From MPNO01 sp965200535 (GTDB lineage: Bacteria; Pseudomonadota; Alphaproteobacteria; MPNO01): a stretch of DNA of 64,000 nucleotides. A program made the translations under genes and the position numbers. Position 1 is the stretch's first letter; each line of letters begins with the position of its first letter. Shown here one piece after another: positions 34,686 to 44,314 of this stretch. The stretch is from contig CBDAUF010000001.1 in the NCBI GenBank assembly GCA_965200535.1, forward strand, positions 868,001 to 932,000. The letters are read 5' to 3'. The notes beneath the pieces were generated by a model, which worked only from the letters and a program-made list of their open reading frames with translations, ran no database searches and was not told the origin of the DNA.

Positions 34686-37136
34686 ATGACACAGCCAGCC
34701 CAAGCCCGCCAGCCCGATCCTGACGACCACCCGGTCGACGACGCGTACGACGCGACGTCGATCAAGGTCCTCAAGGGGCTGGAAGCCGTTCGCAAGCGCC
34801 CCGGCATGTATATCGGCGACACCGACGACGGATCCGGCCTGCATCACATGGTGTACGAGGTGGTCGACAACGCCATCGACGAGGCGCTGGCTGGGCATTG
34901 TTCCGAGATCACCGTGACGCTTAACGGCGACGGTACGGTGACCGTGACCGACGACGGCCGCGGTATCCCGGTCGAGATGCACGACGAGGGCATTTCGGCA
35001 GCCGAGGTGATCATGACCCAGCTCCACGCCGGCGGGAAGTTCGACCAGAATTCCTACAAGGTCTCCGGCGGGCTCCACGGCGTCGGCGTGTCGGTGGTCA
35101 ACGCTCTCTCGGAGTGGCTCGATCTGCGGATCTGGCGGTCTGGCAAGGAGCATGCGATCCGGTTCGAGAACGGCGAGGCCGCCGCCCCGCTCGCCGTGGT
35201 CGGCGACGCCCGCGGCCGGACCGGGACCGAGATCACCTTCCGTCCCTCCCCGGCGACCTTCAGCAACACCGCATTCAGCCTGTCCACGCTCGAACACCGA
35301 TTGCGCGAACTCGCCTTCCTCAACTCCGGCATCCGGCTCGTCCTCACCGATGCCCGCGGGGTCGAGCCCAAGGTCTTCGAGATGGTCTACGAGGGCGGCA
35401 TACAGGCTTTCGTCGAGTATCTCGACCGCGGCAAGACCCCGCTGTTCGAGCGGCCGATCGCAATCCGCCGGGAAGGCGGCGGCATCGCCGTCGAGGCGGC
35501 GCTGCAATGGTCGGACAGTTATCACGAGACCATGCTCTGCTTCACCAACACCATTCCGCAAAGCGATGGCGGTACCCATCTCGCAGGCTTTCGGGGCGCA
35601 CTGACACGGACCATCAACGGCTACGCGAGCGCCAGCGGCGTCGCCAAGAAGGAAAAGGTGACGTTGAGCGGCGAGGACGCACGGGAAGGGTTGAGTTGCG
35701 TCCTGTCGGTCAAGGTGCCGGACCCCAAATTTTCCTCGCAGACGAAGGACAAGCTCGTTTCCTCCGAAGTGCGCCCGGTGGTCGAGAGTATCGTCGGCGA
35801 GGAACTCGGCATCTGGTTCGAGGAGCATCCGCGCGAAGCCAGGCGGATCATCGGCAAGGTGGTCGAAGCCGCCGCTGCCCGGGAAGCGGCGCGCAAGGCG
35901 CGCGAATTGACCCGGCGCAAGGGTGCGCTCGACATCTCTTCCCTGCCCGGCAAACTCGCGGACTGCCAGGAACGCGACCCGTCGCGCTCCGAACTCTTTA
36001 TCGTCGAGGGCGATTCCGCCGGCGGGTCGGCCAAGCAGGCGCGCGACCGGGCGTTCCAGGCGATTCTGCCCCTGCGCGGCAAGATCTTGAACGTCGAGCG
36101 CGCGCGCTTCGACAAGATGTTGGGTTCGGCGGAACTCGGCACGCTGATTGCCGCACTCGGCACCGGGATCGGTTCCGAGGACTTTGACATCGACAAGCTG
36201 CGCTACCACAAGGTCATCATCATGACCGACGCCGACGTTGACGGCAGCCACATCCGGACCCTGCTGCTGACGTTCTTCTTCCGCCAGATGCCGCAGCTTA
36301 TCGAGCGCGGCCATCTCTATATCGCGCAGCCGCCGCTCTACCGCGCGAGGAAGGGCAGCGGCGGGGTCTATCTCAAGGACGACGGAGAACTCGATACGTA
36401 CCTGGTCGAGGCAGGTTTGCAGAATTGCGTCCTCCAACTCCATTCCGGCGCCCAGATCGCCGGCGAGGATCTCCGTCATCGTGTTGAGCAGGCGCTCGCG
36501 GCCAGACGGCTGATGACCACGATGCTGAAGCGGCTCTCCAGCATCGATGTAGCGGAACAGGCGGCGATCCTGGGTGCTTTCCACCCCGCATTGCTGGAAG
36601 ACGGCCGGGCCGGAGATGTCGCCAGGGCCATCGCCCAGCGCCTCGACGGCCTCTCGGCGGCGGGCGAGCGCGGATGGCGCGCCGAAACCGCCGACGAAGG
36701 CGGCATCGCCTTCGTGCGCACCTTGCGCGGCGTAAGCGAACGCCATGTGATCGACGGCGCCCTGATGCGCAGCAGCGACGCCCGCGAGCTCGACGGGATG
36801 ACGGGCGACCTGCAAGCGGTCTACAGCCGCCCGGCGGCTCTGATATCGGGCGGGAACGAGACCCGCATCACCGGACCGGTCAGGCTGGTCGACACCGTGC
36901 TCTCGCTCGGCCGCAAGGGACTCTCGGTGCAGCGTTACAAGGGCCTCGGCGAGATGAACCCCGACCAGTTATGGGAGACCACGCTCGATCCCAACGCACG
37001 GTCGTTGCTGCACGTCAAGGTGAGCCAGGCGCAACAGGCGGGCAAGGTGTTCTCCACCCTGATGGGCGACGTCGTCGAACCGCGCCGCGACTTCATTCAG
37101 TCGAACGCGCTCAACGTGGTCAATCTCGACGTCTGA
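34686..37136 (+). CDS. gyrB: DNA gyrase subunit B
   Basis: 816 residues. The GHKL ATPase has EVVDNAIDEALAG, DDGRGIPVEMHDEG and GGLHGVGVSVVNALS. The transducer is followed by the TOPRIM domain with VEGDSAGGSAKQARDRAFQA (start of the quinolone-resistance region) and MTDADVDGSHIRTLLLTFFF. The C-terminus has RYKGLGEMNPDQLWETTLDP. With GyrA it introduces negative supercoils. It ends the dnaA-dnaN-recF-gyrB block and overlaps the GNAT gene tail-to-tail by 17 bp. Confidence 0.98.
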   Translation: MTQPAQARQPDPDDHPVDDAYDATSIKVLKGLEAVRKRPGMYIGDTDDGSGLHHMVYEVVDNAIDEALAGHCSEITVTLNGDGTVTVTDDGRGIPVEMHDEGISAAEVIMTQLHAGGKFDQNSYKVSGGLHGVGVSVVNALSEWLDLRIWRSGKEHAIRFENGEAAAPLAVVGDARGRTGTEITFRPSPATFSNTAFSLSTLEHRLRELAFLNSGIRLVLTDARGVEPKVFEMVYEGGIQAFVEYLDRGKTPLFERPIAIRREGGGIAVEAALQWSDSYHETMLCFTNTIPQSDGGTHLAGFRGALTRTINGYASASGVAKKEKVTLSGEDAREGLSCVLSVKVPDPKFSSQTKDKLVSSEVRPVVESIVGEELGIWFEEHPREARRIIGKVVEAAAAREAARKARELTRRKGALDISSLPGKLADCQERDPSRSELFIVEGDSAGGSAKQARDRAFQAILPLRGKILNVERARFDKMLGSAELGTLIAALGTGIGSEDFDIDKLRYHKVIIMTDADVDGSHIRTLLLTFFFRQMPQLIERGHLYIAQPPLYRARKGSGGVYLKDDGELDTYLVEAGLQNCVLQLHSGAQIAGEDLRHRVEQALAARRLMTTMLKRLSSIDVAEQAAILGAFHPALLEDGRAGDVARAIAQRLDGLSAAGERGWRAETADEGGIAFVRTLRGVSERHVIDGALMRSSDARELDGMTGDLQAVYSRPAALISGGNETRITGPVRLVDTVLSLGRKGLSVQRYKGLGEMNPDQLWETTLDPNARSLLHVKVSQAQQAGKVFSTLMGDVVEPRRDFIQSNALNVVNLDV

Positions 37137-37665
37137 GGGCCCCGGTTCCGCGTTCGGCGAGGTCCTGGAAACGCGGACCGACGGCGGCGCACACCAACAC
37201 GCCCCGCAGTTCAGGCGCGAGCGCGCGGTAGAACCGCCGCGCGCGCCGGTTGCGCCTGAGCACGCACCAGAACATCCAGCATGCGCCGCGGGACCGGGCG
37301 CGGGCGGCAAGCCCCTCGACGAGCGCGCGGCCGATGCCGCAGCGGCGAAACTCCGCGTGGACATAGAGATCGGCAAGATAGATGCCGCGCGTCGCGCTGT
37401 CGGTGTCGTAGCCCGGGTAGAAGATCGCGTATCCGAGGAGCCCGTCGGCGCTGTCGGCAACCAGCGTCTCGAAGGCGCGATCCTCGCCGAACCCGTCGCT
37501 CCGGAACCGTTCGGCGGTGAAACAGCCTGCGCGCCCACGGTCGGCCCGGCCGAGAGCCTGCGCCATCGCCGCAACCGCTTCCCCGTCCTCGGGCCGGGCC
37601 AGCCGGACGACAAGCCCCTCGATTGGGTCACCGCGGCCGCCCCTTACCTTGCCGCCCCATCGCAT
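37120..37665 (-). CDS. GNAT family N-acetyltransferase
   Basis: 181 residues. The fold begins VVRLARPEDGEAVAAMAQAL. The acetyl-CoA loop is FRRCGIGRALVEGLAARARS (R-x-x-G-x-G), preceded by the strand IYLADLYVHAE and followed by NRRARRFYRALAPE. Such enzymes acetylate amines of small molecules or proteins, and nothing here fixes the substrate. The ATG at 37665 has no clear Shine-Dalgarno. The gene is divergent from the PBP gene by 39 bp and convergent with gyrB. Confidence 0.85.
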   Translation of the reverse strand: MRWGGKVRGGRGDPIEGLVVRLARPEDGEAVAAMAQALGRADRGRAGCFTAERFRSDGFGEDRAFETLVADSADGLLGYAIFYPGYDTDSATRGIYLADLYVHAEFRRCGIGRALVEGLAARARSRGACWMFWCVLRRNRRARRFYRALAPELRGVLVCAAVGPRFQDLAERGTGALRRRD

Positions 37666-37704
37666 GTTTTGTGTCACCTGTTGATGAGCGGTACATAGTC
37701 TAGG

Positions 37705-39561
37705 ATGGCGCGGCGCCAATCCAAAGACCGGGGCACACGGACCCGCCGGAAGACTCCGAACCGGCCCGCGCCCGAGTCCGATTCCAAGGAAAAACCGCGC
37801 CGCCGTCGCCGGGCGCTGGCTGCGCTCGTCCGGTGGACGGCGGTGGCGGGCATCTGGCTCGGTGTCGCGCTCGCCGGCGTTGTTGCGTGGTGCGCCTGGG
37901 ATCTGCCCGATCTGTCGCGGCTCGAGACGCCGACGCGCCGACCGGCCGTTCTCTTGCGGACGGCAGACGGTGCGATGCTGGCGCGTTATGGCCAACTCTA
38001 CGGCGGCGCTGTTCGCTTCGACGACCTTCCCGGACATTTCGTCCAGGCGGTGAGCGCCATCGAGGACCGGCGGTTCTTCGACCATCCCGGGATCGATGTC
38101 CGGGGCATCCTCCGCGCTGCGGTCGCCAATATCATCGCCGGGCGGATTCGCGAAGGCGGCAGCACACTGACCCAGCAACTGGCCAAGAACCTGTTCCTTA
38201 CGCCCGACAAGACGATGCGGCGAAAGATCCAGGAGGCGATTGTCGCCCTGTGGCTGGAGGCGCGGTTCTCGAAGCGCCAGATCTTCGAGATCTACGTCAA
38301 CCGGGTCTATTTCGGTTCGGGCGCCTACGGGGTCGCGGCCGCCGCGAAGCGTTATTTCGCCCTGCCGGTGGCGGATATATCGATTTTCGAGGCCGCTGTC
38401 CTCGCCGGACTGCTCAAGGCGCCGTCGCGCTATTCGCCGGTCCGCGACGAGGACGCCGCGCGCACGCGCGGGCTCCGGGTCCTCCGGGCGATGGTCGATG
38501 CCGGATTCCTGAACGAGGCGGAAGCCGGGGCAGCCCGGCGGACCCCGCTCCGCCTGCGCGAGGAAACCGGCGCGGGCGCACGCTACTTCGCCGACTGGGC
38601 GCTGGAACGGGCGGTCGGCCATCTCGGGCGGACCTCGCGCGATATCGAGATCGTTACCACCCTCGACGGGCGGCTGCAGCGCATCGCCGAGCACCATGCC
38701 CGTGTTTTCCTGTCCAGCGAGGGGGAGGCCCGACGGGCATCGCAGGTCGCGGTGGTGGCGATGTCGCTCGACGGCGCGGTGCGGGCCATGGTCGGCGGGC
38801 GGGTCTATTCGGCGAGCCAGTTCAACCGGGCAACGCAGGCGCGGCGGCAGCCGGGTTCGGCCTTCAAGCTGTTCGTCTACCTTGCCGGCCTGGAAGCCGG
38901 GCTCACGCCGGATACCGTCCTGGTCGACAAGCCGGTGAATGTCGGCGGCTGGCGCCCGCGCAACTACGACGGGCGGTTCCGCGGTCCGATATCGCTGCGC
39001 CGCGCCTTCGCCCAGTCGGTCAACACCGTTGCGGTACAGGTCAGCGAGCGCGCCGGGCGCCGCAAGGTGGTGAACGCAGCCCGGCGTCTGGGCATCACCA
39101 CGCCCATCGCGCCCCACCCGTCGCTCGCGCTCGGCAGCCGCGAGGTCACGCTGATCGAACTCACCGCGGCGTACGCCGCCGTCGCCAACGGAGGGGTCGC
39201 GGTCTGGCCGTACGGCGTTACTGCGGTCGATGCCACCGGCGGGAAGCGGCTCTACCGACGCACCGGCGCGCCCGGCGCGCGGGTGGTTGCCGAGGACCGG
39301 GCGCGCGCCCTCAGGCGAATGCTGCGCGAGGTCGTCATTGACGGCACCGGACGGGCGGCGCGGTTCGGCGCATCGGAGGCCGGCAAGACCGGCACCAGCC
39401 AGAGCTTTCGCGACGCTTGGTTCATCGGATTCTCCCGCGGCCTGGTGGCCGGAGTGTGGATCGGCAACGACGATGAACGGCCGATGAACAAGGTTACCGG
39501 CGGCGGTCTGCCGGCGCGCATCTGGCGAGCCGTGATGCGGGACGCCGTGTCGGGCGGCTGA
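37705..39561 (+). CDS. PBP1A-family penicillin-binding protein (transglycosylase/transpeptidase)
   Basis: 618 residues, short for a class A PBP. A very basic N-terminus (RRRRRALAALVRWTA) leads to one membrane anchor at about 40-62. The GT51 glycosyltransferase domain shows EDRRFFDHPGIDVRG, EGGSTLTQQLAKNLFL and ARFSKRQIFEIYVN. The transpeptidase has S-x-x-K in PGSAFKLF (Ser about 385), S-V-N in AQSVNTVAVQ and KTGTSQ. It polymerises and cross-links peptidoglycan in the periplasm. It stands alone between the GNAT gene and the oxidoreductase gene. Confidence 0.92.
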   Translation: MARRQSKDRGTRTRRKTPNRPAPESDSKEKPRRRRRALAALVRWTAVAGIWLGVALAGVVAWCAWDLPDLSRLETPTRRPAVLLRTADGAMLARYGQLYGGAVRFDDLPGHFVQAVSAIEDRRFFDHPGIDVRGILRAAVANIIAGRIREGGSTLTQQLAKNLFLTPDKTMRRKIQEAIVALWLEARFSKRQIFEIYVNRVYFGSGAYGVAAAAKRYFALPVADISIFEAAVLAGLLKAPSRYSPVRDEDAARTRGLRVLRAMVDAGFLNEAEAGAARRTPLRLREETGAGARYFADWALERAVGHLGRTSRDIEIVTTLDGRLQRIAEHHARVFLSSEGEARRASQVAVVAMSLDGAVRAMVGGRVYSASQFNRATQARRQPGSAFKLFVYLAGLEAGLTPDTVLVDKPVNVGGWRPRNYDGRFRGPISLRRAFAQSVNTVAVQVSERAGRRKVVNAARRLGITTPIAPHPSLALGSREVTLIELTAAYAAVANGGVAVWPYGVTAVDATGGKRLYRRTGAPGARVVAEDRARALRRMLREVVIDGTGRAARFGASEAGKTGTSQSFRDAWFIGFSRGLVAGVWIGNDDERPMNKVTGGGLPARIWRAVMRDAVSGG

Positions 39562-39577
39562 CGCCTCCAACCCCGGG

Positions 39578-39594
39578 GCCGGCCGTCGCCCGGC
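39578..39594 (+). terminator. Possible terminator after the PBP gene
   Basis: GCCGG (39578-39582) pairs with CCGGC (39590-39594) over a 7-nt loop, followed by the pyrimidine-rich TTCTGTCCCTTTCG. The stem is short, so this is a modest candidate. Confidence 0.3.
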
Positions 39595-39638
39595 TTCTGT
39601 CCCTTTCGTTGCCGGCCGCTCATCCGGTGTAGGATGGC

Positions 39639-39661
39639 GGCGCCGCCGGTTGGGCGGCGCC
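39639..39661 (+). promoter_or_regulatory. Perfect 9-bp hairpin abutting the oxidoreductase ribosome site
   Basis: GGCGCCGCC (39639-39647) and GGCGGCGCC (39653-39661) form a perfect 9-bp stem with a GGTTG loop. It ends immediately before the GGAAGAGG Shine-Dalgarno (39664-39671) of the GTG at 39678. A weak promoter (TTGCCG 39609-39614, TAGGAT 39630-39635, spacer 15) lies upstream. The hairpin could modulate translation or, read as DNA, be an operator. Confidence 0.45.
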
Positions 39662-39677
39662 CCGGAAGAGGTCCGTC

Positions 39678-42600
39678 GTGCTGACCGATGTAACGCTGGA
39701 CGACAAGTATGCGCTCGAGACGGGCCGCATCTATCTGACCGGCACCCAGGCTCTGGTCCGCCTGCCGATGATGCAGCGCCGGCGCGACCTTCTTGCCGGG
39801 CTCGACACGGCCGGGTTCGTCTCGGGCTACCGCGGCTCGCCGCTCGCCGGCTACGACACCGCGCTCTGGCGTGCGAAACCGTTTCTGGAAGCCAGCCGCA
39901 TCCACTTCGAACCCGGCCTCAACGAGGACCTTGCGGCCACCGCGGTCTGGGGTACCCAACAGGTCAACCTCTTCCGCGGCGCCCGGTACGACGGCGTGTT
40001 CGCGATCTGGTACGGCAAGGCCCCGGGGCTGGACCGGTCGATGGACGCAATCCGCCACGCCAGCGCTGCGGGAACCGCTCGGCACGGCGGGGTCCTCGCG
40101 ATGGTCGGCGACGATCACGGCGCCGTCTCCTCGACCCTGCCCACCCAGTCGGAACACAATTTCGCGGCGATGATGATCCCGTTCCTCCACCCGGCCACGG
40201 TGCAGGAATATCTCGATTTCGGCCTGATCGGCTGGGCCATGTCGCGCTATTGCGGAACCTGGGTCGGGTTCAAGTGCCTGACCGAAACGGTCGAGAGTTC
40301 GGCGAGCGTGAACGTCGCACCCGGGCGGCTGGAAATCGTCGTCCCGGACGATGCGGCGTCGGCCGATACAGCCATCCGGCTCGGCGACGACCGGCTTAGG
40401 GCCGAGGAACGGCTGCAGCGGGAAAAGATCTATGCGGCGCTCCGCTTCGCGCGGGCAAACCGGGTGGACCGCGTGGTCTGGGACAGCCCGACGCCGCGGT
40501 TCGGTATCCTGACCGCCGGGAAATCCTATCTGGACGTGCGCCAGGCGCTCGACGACCTGGGCATCGACGAAGCCGCTGCGGCGGCGCTCGGGATACGCCT
40601 CTACAAGGTCGGCATGGTGTGGCCGCTCGAACGCAGCGGCGCACGCGCCTTCGCCGACGGGCTGGAGGAGATCCTCGTCGTCGAGGAAAAGCGTGCGGTG
40701 TTGGAAAATCAGCTCCGCGCCGAACTCTACAACTGGAAGGAAAGCGCGCGGCCGCGAATCGTCGGCAAGTTCGACGAGGGTCAGAACTGGCTGTTGCCGG
40801 CGGCGGGCGAACTCGATCCCGCCGCGATCGCCAGGGCCATCGCCGGGCGCATCCGCCGCTTTCACGACAGCACCCGGATCGCCGACCGGCTCGACGAAAT
40901 CGAGGCCATGGAGCGTTCGCTCGCCGGTTTCAGCCCCGAAATCCAGCGCACGCCCTATTTCTGTTCGGGCTGCCCCCACAACACATCGATCAGGGTCCCC
41001 GAAGGCAGCCGGGCCGAGGCGGGCATCGGCTGCCACTGGATGGCGCTGCTGATGGACAGGTCCACGGCGACCTTCTCCCATATGGGAGGGGAAGGGGCGA
41101 ACTGGATCGGCCAGGCGCCCTTCACCGAACAGGACCACATCTTCGTCAACCTCGGCGACGGCACCTATCATCACTCCGGCATCCTCGCGATCCGGGCGGC
41201 GGTTCAGGCCGGGATCAATGTCACCTACAAGATCCTCTACAACGACGCCGTGGCGATGACCGGCGGGCAGCCGCAGCCCGTCACCCCCCAGGAGATCGCG
41301 GCCCAGGTTCTGGCCGAGGGCGTCTCCGAAGTCGTCGTGGTCGCCGACCACCCGGGCAAGTACAACGGCGCGCCGCCGTTCCCGGGCAAGCTCCGGATTC
41401 ACCACCGCGACGAACTCGACGGCCTCCAGCGGAGGCTGCGCGAGACAGGGGGCGTCACCGCCCTGATCTACGACCAGACCTGTGCGGCCGAACTGCGGCG
41501 CCGCCGCAAACGAGGGACCGCGGCCGATCCCGATATCCGGGTCTTCATCAACGCGGCGGTGTGCGAGGGTTGCGGAGATTGTTCCGCCAAATCGAACTGC
41601 GTTTCCGTCGAACCGCTGGAGACCCGCTATGGCCGCAAGCGGCGGATCAACCAGTCCTCGTGCAACAAGGATCTGTCGTGCGTCAAGGGCTTCTGTCCGA
41701 GTTTCGTCACCCTGACCGGCGCCCGGCTCCGGCGCGCGCGGGCAGCCGGCGATGCGCTTCCCGGACTCCTCGCCGGCGTGCCGGAACCGGACGGCCCGCG
41801 CCTCGATGCACCCTACGAGATCATGGTCACCGGGATCGGCGGCACCGGCGTGGTGACGATCGGTGCGATCCTCGGCATGGCGGCCCATATCGAGGGCAAG
41901 GGCGTAACCGTCCTGGACCAGTCCGGACTGGCCCAGAAGAACGGAGCCGTGGTCAGCCATATCCGCATCGCCGATGCACCCGAAGCCCTCCACGCCGTTC
42001 GCATCGCGGCGGGCCGGGCGCGGCTGCTGCTCGGATGCGACGCCGTGACCGCCGGCAGCGCCGAGGCGTTGTCGCGGCTCGGACGCGGCCGCACAAGGGC
42101 TATCGTCAACCGGACTCTGGCGCCGACGGCGGCGTTCACCCTCGACGGCGACACGGTATTCGACGAGACCGCGCTATTCGCCTCGATCCGCGACGCGGCG
42201 GGGCACAACCTGACCGAACTCGTCGATGCAACCCGCATCGCGACGGCGCTGCTGGGCGATGCGATCTCGACCAATATGTTCATGGTGGGGTATGCGGTGC
42301 AGCGCGGGCTGATCCCGATCTCGATCGCCGCGATCGAGCGCGCGGTGGCGCTCAACGGGGTGGCGGTCGAGGCGAACAGGGAGGCGCTCGGCTGGGGCCG
42401 CGTCCAGGCGCACCGGCCCGACGAGGTGCGGGCAGTCCTCGACCGCGCCGGAATGGCGCCCGAACCGGAGGAGAGGCCCGAGACCCTGCAGGAGATCTTC
42501 GAGGACCGCGCCGCCCTCCTCACCGCCTATCAGAACGGCGGCTATGCGGCGCGTTACCGCCAACTGGCCGCGCGCGCCGAGGCGGCGGACCGCGCGCACG

Positions 42601-43175
42601 GCGACGGATCGTTCGCCCTCGCCCGCGCGGTCGCACGCCAGGCCGCCCGGCTGATGGCCTACAAGGACGAATACGAGGTCGCCCGGCTCTACACTGATCC
42701 CGCGTTCAAGGCGCAGCTCGAGGCGCAATTCGAGGGCGACTACAAGCTTTCCTTTCACCTCGCCGTGCCGCTGCTGCGGCGTCCGGACCCGACGACCGGA
42801 GAGCCCGCCAAGCGCCGTTTCGGGCCGTGGATGATGACCGCGTTTCGTCTGCTCGCGCGCCTCAAGCGTCTGCGCGGCGGCCCGCTCGATGTCTTCGGAC
42901 GGAGCGAGGAACGGCGGCTCGAACGCAGCCTGATCGAATGGTATTTCGCCCTGGTCGGGGAACTGACAGACGGGCTTGCGGCGGACAATTACGACACCGC
43001 GGTCGCGCTCGCCCGCCTGCCGGAGAAAATCCGCGGCTACGGGCCGGTCAAGGCGAGGAGCGTCGAGCGGGCCCGACGCGACGAGGAGGCGCTGCGCCGG
43101 TCCTGGCCGTGCCCGCGCGGGCCGCAGCAAGACCGCAACGCCGGCGCCGGCGAGGCGCTCATTCCGGCCATGTGA
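39678..43175 (+). CDS. Indolepyruvate ferredoxin oxidoreductase family protein (fused subunits)
   Basis: 1165 residues, a fusion of all catalytic parts. The pyruvate-oxidoreductase alpha-like domain is at about 20-420. The TPP-binding domain follows with GDGTYHHSGILAIRA and YNDAVAMTGGQ. A ferredoxin-like Cys cluster lies at about 630-675 (VCEGCGDCSAKSNC, then CNKDLSCVKGFCPS). The gamma domain is at about 710-900 (GIGGTGVVTIGAILGMAAHI), and the C-terminal DUF6537-like region completes it. It oxidatively decarboxylates aryl- or other 2-oxoacids to acyl-CoA with ferredoxin. The start is a GTG with GGAAGAGG six nt upstream. It overlaps ycgN tail-to-tail by 17 bp. Confidence 0.92.
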   Translation: MLTDVTLDDKYALETGRIYLTGTQALVRLPMMQRRRDLLAGLDTAGFVSGYRGSPLAGYDTALWRAKPFLEASRIHFEPGLNEDLAATAVWGTQQVNLFRGARYDGVFAIWYGKAPGLDRSMDAIRHASAAGTARHGGVLAMVGDDHGAVSSTLPTQSEHNFAAMMIPFLHPATVQEYLDFGLIGWAMSRYCGTWVGFKCLTETVESSASVNVAPGRLEIVVPDDAASADTAIRLGDDRLRAEERLQREKIYAALRFARANRVDRVVWDSPTPRFGILTAGKSYLDVRQALDDLGIDEAAAAALGIRLYKVGMVWPLERSGARAFADGLEEILVVEEKRAVLENQLRAELYNWKESARPRIVGKFDEGQNWLLPAAGELDPAAIARAIAGRIRRFHDSTRIADRLDEIEAMERSLAGFSPEIQRTPYFCSGCPHNTSIRVPEGSRAEAGIGCHWMALLMDRSTATFSHMGGEGANWIGQAPFTEQDHIFVNLGDGTYHHSGILAIRAAVQAGINVTYKILYNDAVAMTGGQPQPVTPQEIAAQVLAEGVSEVVVVADHPGKYNGAPPFPGKLRIHHRDELDGLQRRLRETGGVTALIYDQTCAAELRRRRKRGTAADPDIRVFINAAVCEGCGDCSAKSNCVSVEPLETRYGRKRRINQSSCNKDLSCVKGFCPSFVTLTGARLRRARAAGDALPGLLAGVPEPDGPRLDAPYEIMVTGIGGTGVVTIGAILGMAAHIEGKGVTVLDQSGLAQKNGAVVSHIRIADAPEALHAVRIAAGRARLLLGCDAVTAGSAEALSRLGRGRTRAIVNRTLAPTAAFTLDGDTVFDETALFASIRDAAGHNLTELVDATRIATALLGDAISTNMFMVGYAVQRGLIPISIAAIERAVALNGVAVEANREALGWGRVQAHRPDEVRAVLDRAGMAPEPEERPETLQEIFEDRAALLTAYQNGGYAARYRQLAARAEAADRAHGDGSFALARAVARQAARLMAYKDEYEVARLYTDPAFKAQLEAQFEGDYKLSFHLAVPLLRRPDPTTGEPAKRRFGPWMMTAFRLLARLKRLRGGPLDVFGRSEERRLERSLIEWYFALVGELTDGLAADNYDTAVALARLPEKIRGYGPVKARSVERARRDEEALRRSWPCPRGPQQDRNAGAGEALIPAM

Positions 43176-43599
43176 CGATCCGCTCTTCCGGGTCGTCGCC
43201 GCGGCGTTCGGAGACGACCCGGCCGCGGACCGAAATGCCTGCGCTGTGCACGGTTTCCGGATCGCCCGAAACCAGCGGATGCCACCAGGCGAGATCGCGG
43301 CCTTCGGCAACCAGCCGGTAGGCGCAGGTGGATGGCAGCCAGTCGAGGCTCCGCACCTGCCCGGGGGTCAGATCGACGCACTCCCGCACCAGCCGGGTCC
43401 GCTGGCGGTAGCGTGTGCAGCGGCAACTGCCGAGATCGAGCAGGCGGCAGGCGATATCGGTGTAGGCGATCGCGCCGGTGTCGACGTCCTCGAGCTTGAG
43501 CAGGCAGCACCGCGCGCAGCCGTCGCACAGCGCTTCCCACTCCTCGCGCGTCATGTCCTCCAGCGTCCTGGTGCGCCAGTACGGCGCCTCGGCTGCCAT
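43159..43599 (-). CDS. YcgN family cysteine cluster protein (UPF0260)
   Basis: 146 residues. The family's cysteine-rich block is intact: LCDGCARCCLLKLED, then YTDIACRLLDLGSCRCTRY, suggesting a zinc or Fe-S site. Later come LPSTCAYRLVAEGRDLAWWH and HPLVSGDPETVH. Function in the family is unknown. It is 8 bp downstream of the SCO gene on the same strand and likely co-transcribed, which is notable because SCO proteins also handle metals. Confidence 0.88.
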   Translation of the reverse strand: MAAEAPYWRTRTLEDMTREEWEALCDGCARCCLLKLEDVDTGAIAYTDIACRLLDLGSCRCTRYRQRTRLVRECVDLTPGQVRSLDWLPSTCAYRLVAEGRDLAWWHPLVSGDPETVHSAGISVRGRVVSERRGDDPEERIVTWPE

Positions 43600-43607
43600 C
43601 GCGTGTC

Positions 43608-44204
43608 TCAGGAGATCAGGTCGCGCAGGCGCTTCGCCATCGCATCGGGCCCCGTTCCGTGGCTGAAATGGGTGAGATACCGCCCGTCGGGATCCATCAG
43701 GTAGATGATCGAACTGTGGTCCATCAGGTAGTTGTCGCCGGCCTTGGGATCCTCGACCTTGGCGTAATAGACGCGATAGGCCCGGGCCGCTCTGCTGATC
43801 TGGGCGGACGTTCCGGACAGGCCGATCATCCGCGGATGGAAGTTCCCGACATATTTCCCGAGGACTTCCGGCGTGTCGCGCTCGGGGTCGATGGTGATAA
43901 AGACCGGCTGCACGCGTTCCGCATCGGCGCCGAGCTCGTCCATCGCAATGATCATGTCGGCGAGCGCCGTCGGACAGACATCCGGGCAGAACGTGTAGCC
44001 GAAATAGATCAGCGAGTGGCGTCCGACGAGATCGGCGTCGGTCCGCTCCTTGCCCGTGTGGTCGATCAACGTGAACGGCCCGCCGATCCGTGCGAGGCCG
44101 CCCGCCCCGCCGCCGTCGCGCCAGACATAGACGGCGACAATCGCCGCCACCGAGACCGTCATGAACAGGACGGCGAGGATTATCGTGATCTTGCGATCGG
44201 ACAT
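43608..44204 (-). CDS. SCO family protein (SCO1/SenC copper chaperone-like)
   Basis: 198 residues. One N-terminal membrane anchor at about 7-27 precedes a periplasmic thioredoxin-like domain with the copper motif C73-x3-C77 (YTFCPDVCPTAL) and the distant His ligand H163 (LMDHSSIIYLM). SCO proteins deliver copper or act as thiol reductants for the Cu-A site of cytochrome c oxidase. No oxidase genes are in the window. Downstream is ycgN. ATG 44204 puts the anchor at the right distance from the start. Confidence 0.92.
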   Translation of the reverse strand: MSDRKITIILAVLFMTVSVAAIVAVYVWRDGGGAGGLARIGGPFTLIDHTGKERTDADLVGRHSLIYFGYTFCPDVCPTALADMIIAMDELGADAERVQPVFITIDPERDTPEVLGKYVGNFHPRMIGLSGTSAQISRAARAYRVYYAKVEDPKAGDNYLMDHSSIIYLMDPDGRYLTHFSHGTGPDAMAKRLRDLIS

Positions 44205-44314
44205 CCGCACACGGCTTCCGTTCGGAAACAGGAATGCACCGCCGAATGTAGTGCGTCGCCGGCGTTCTGGCCACCGCGCGCAACGGCCGCCGCACGAGAC
44301 GGGGACCGCCCCGG

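Noticed and set aside
33429..36815. A 1128-codon open frame on the minus strand opposite recF and gyrB
   Set aside because: Antisense to conserved genes, with low-complexity Arg/Gly/Asp-rich translation and no recognisable motif.
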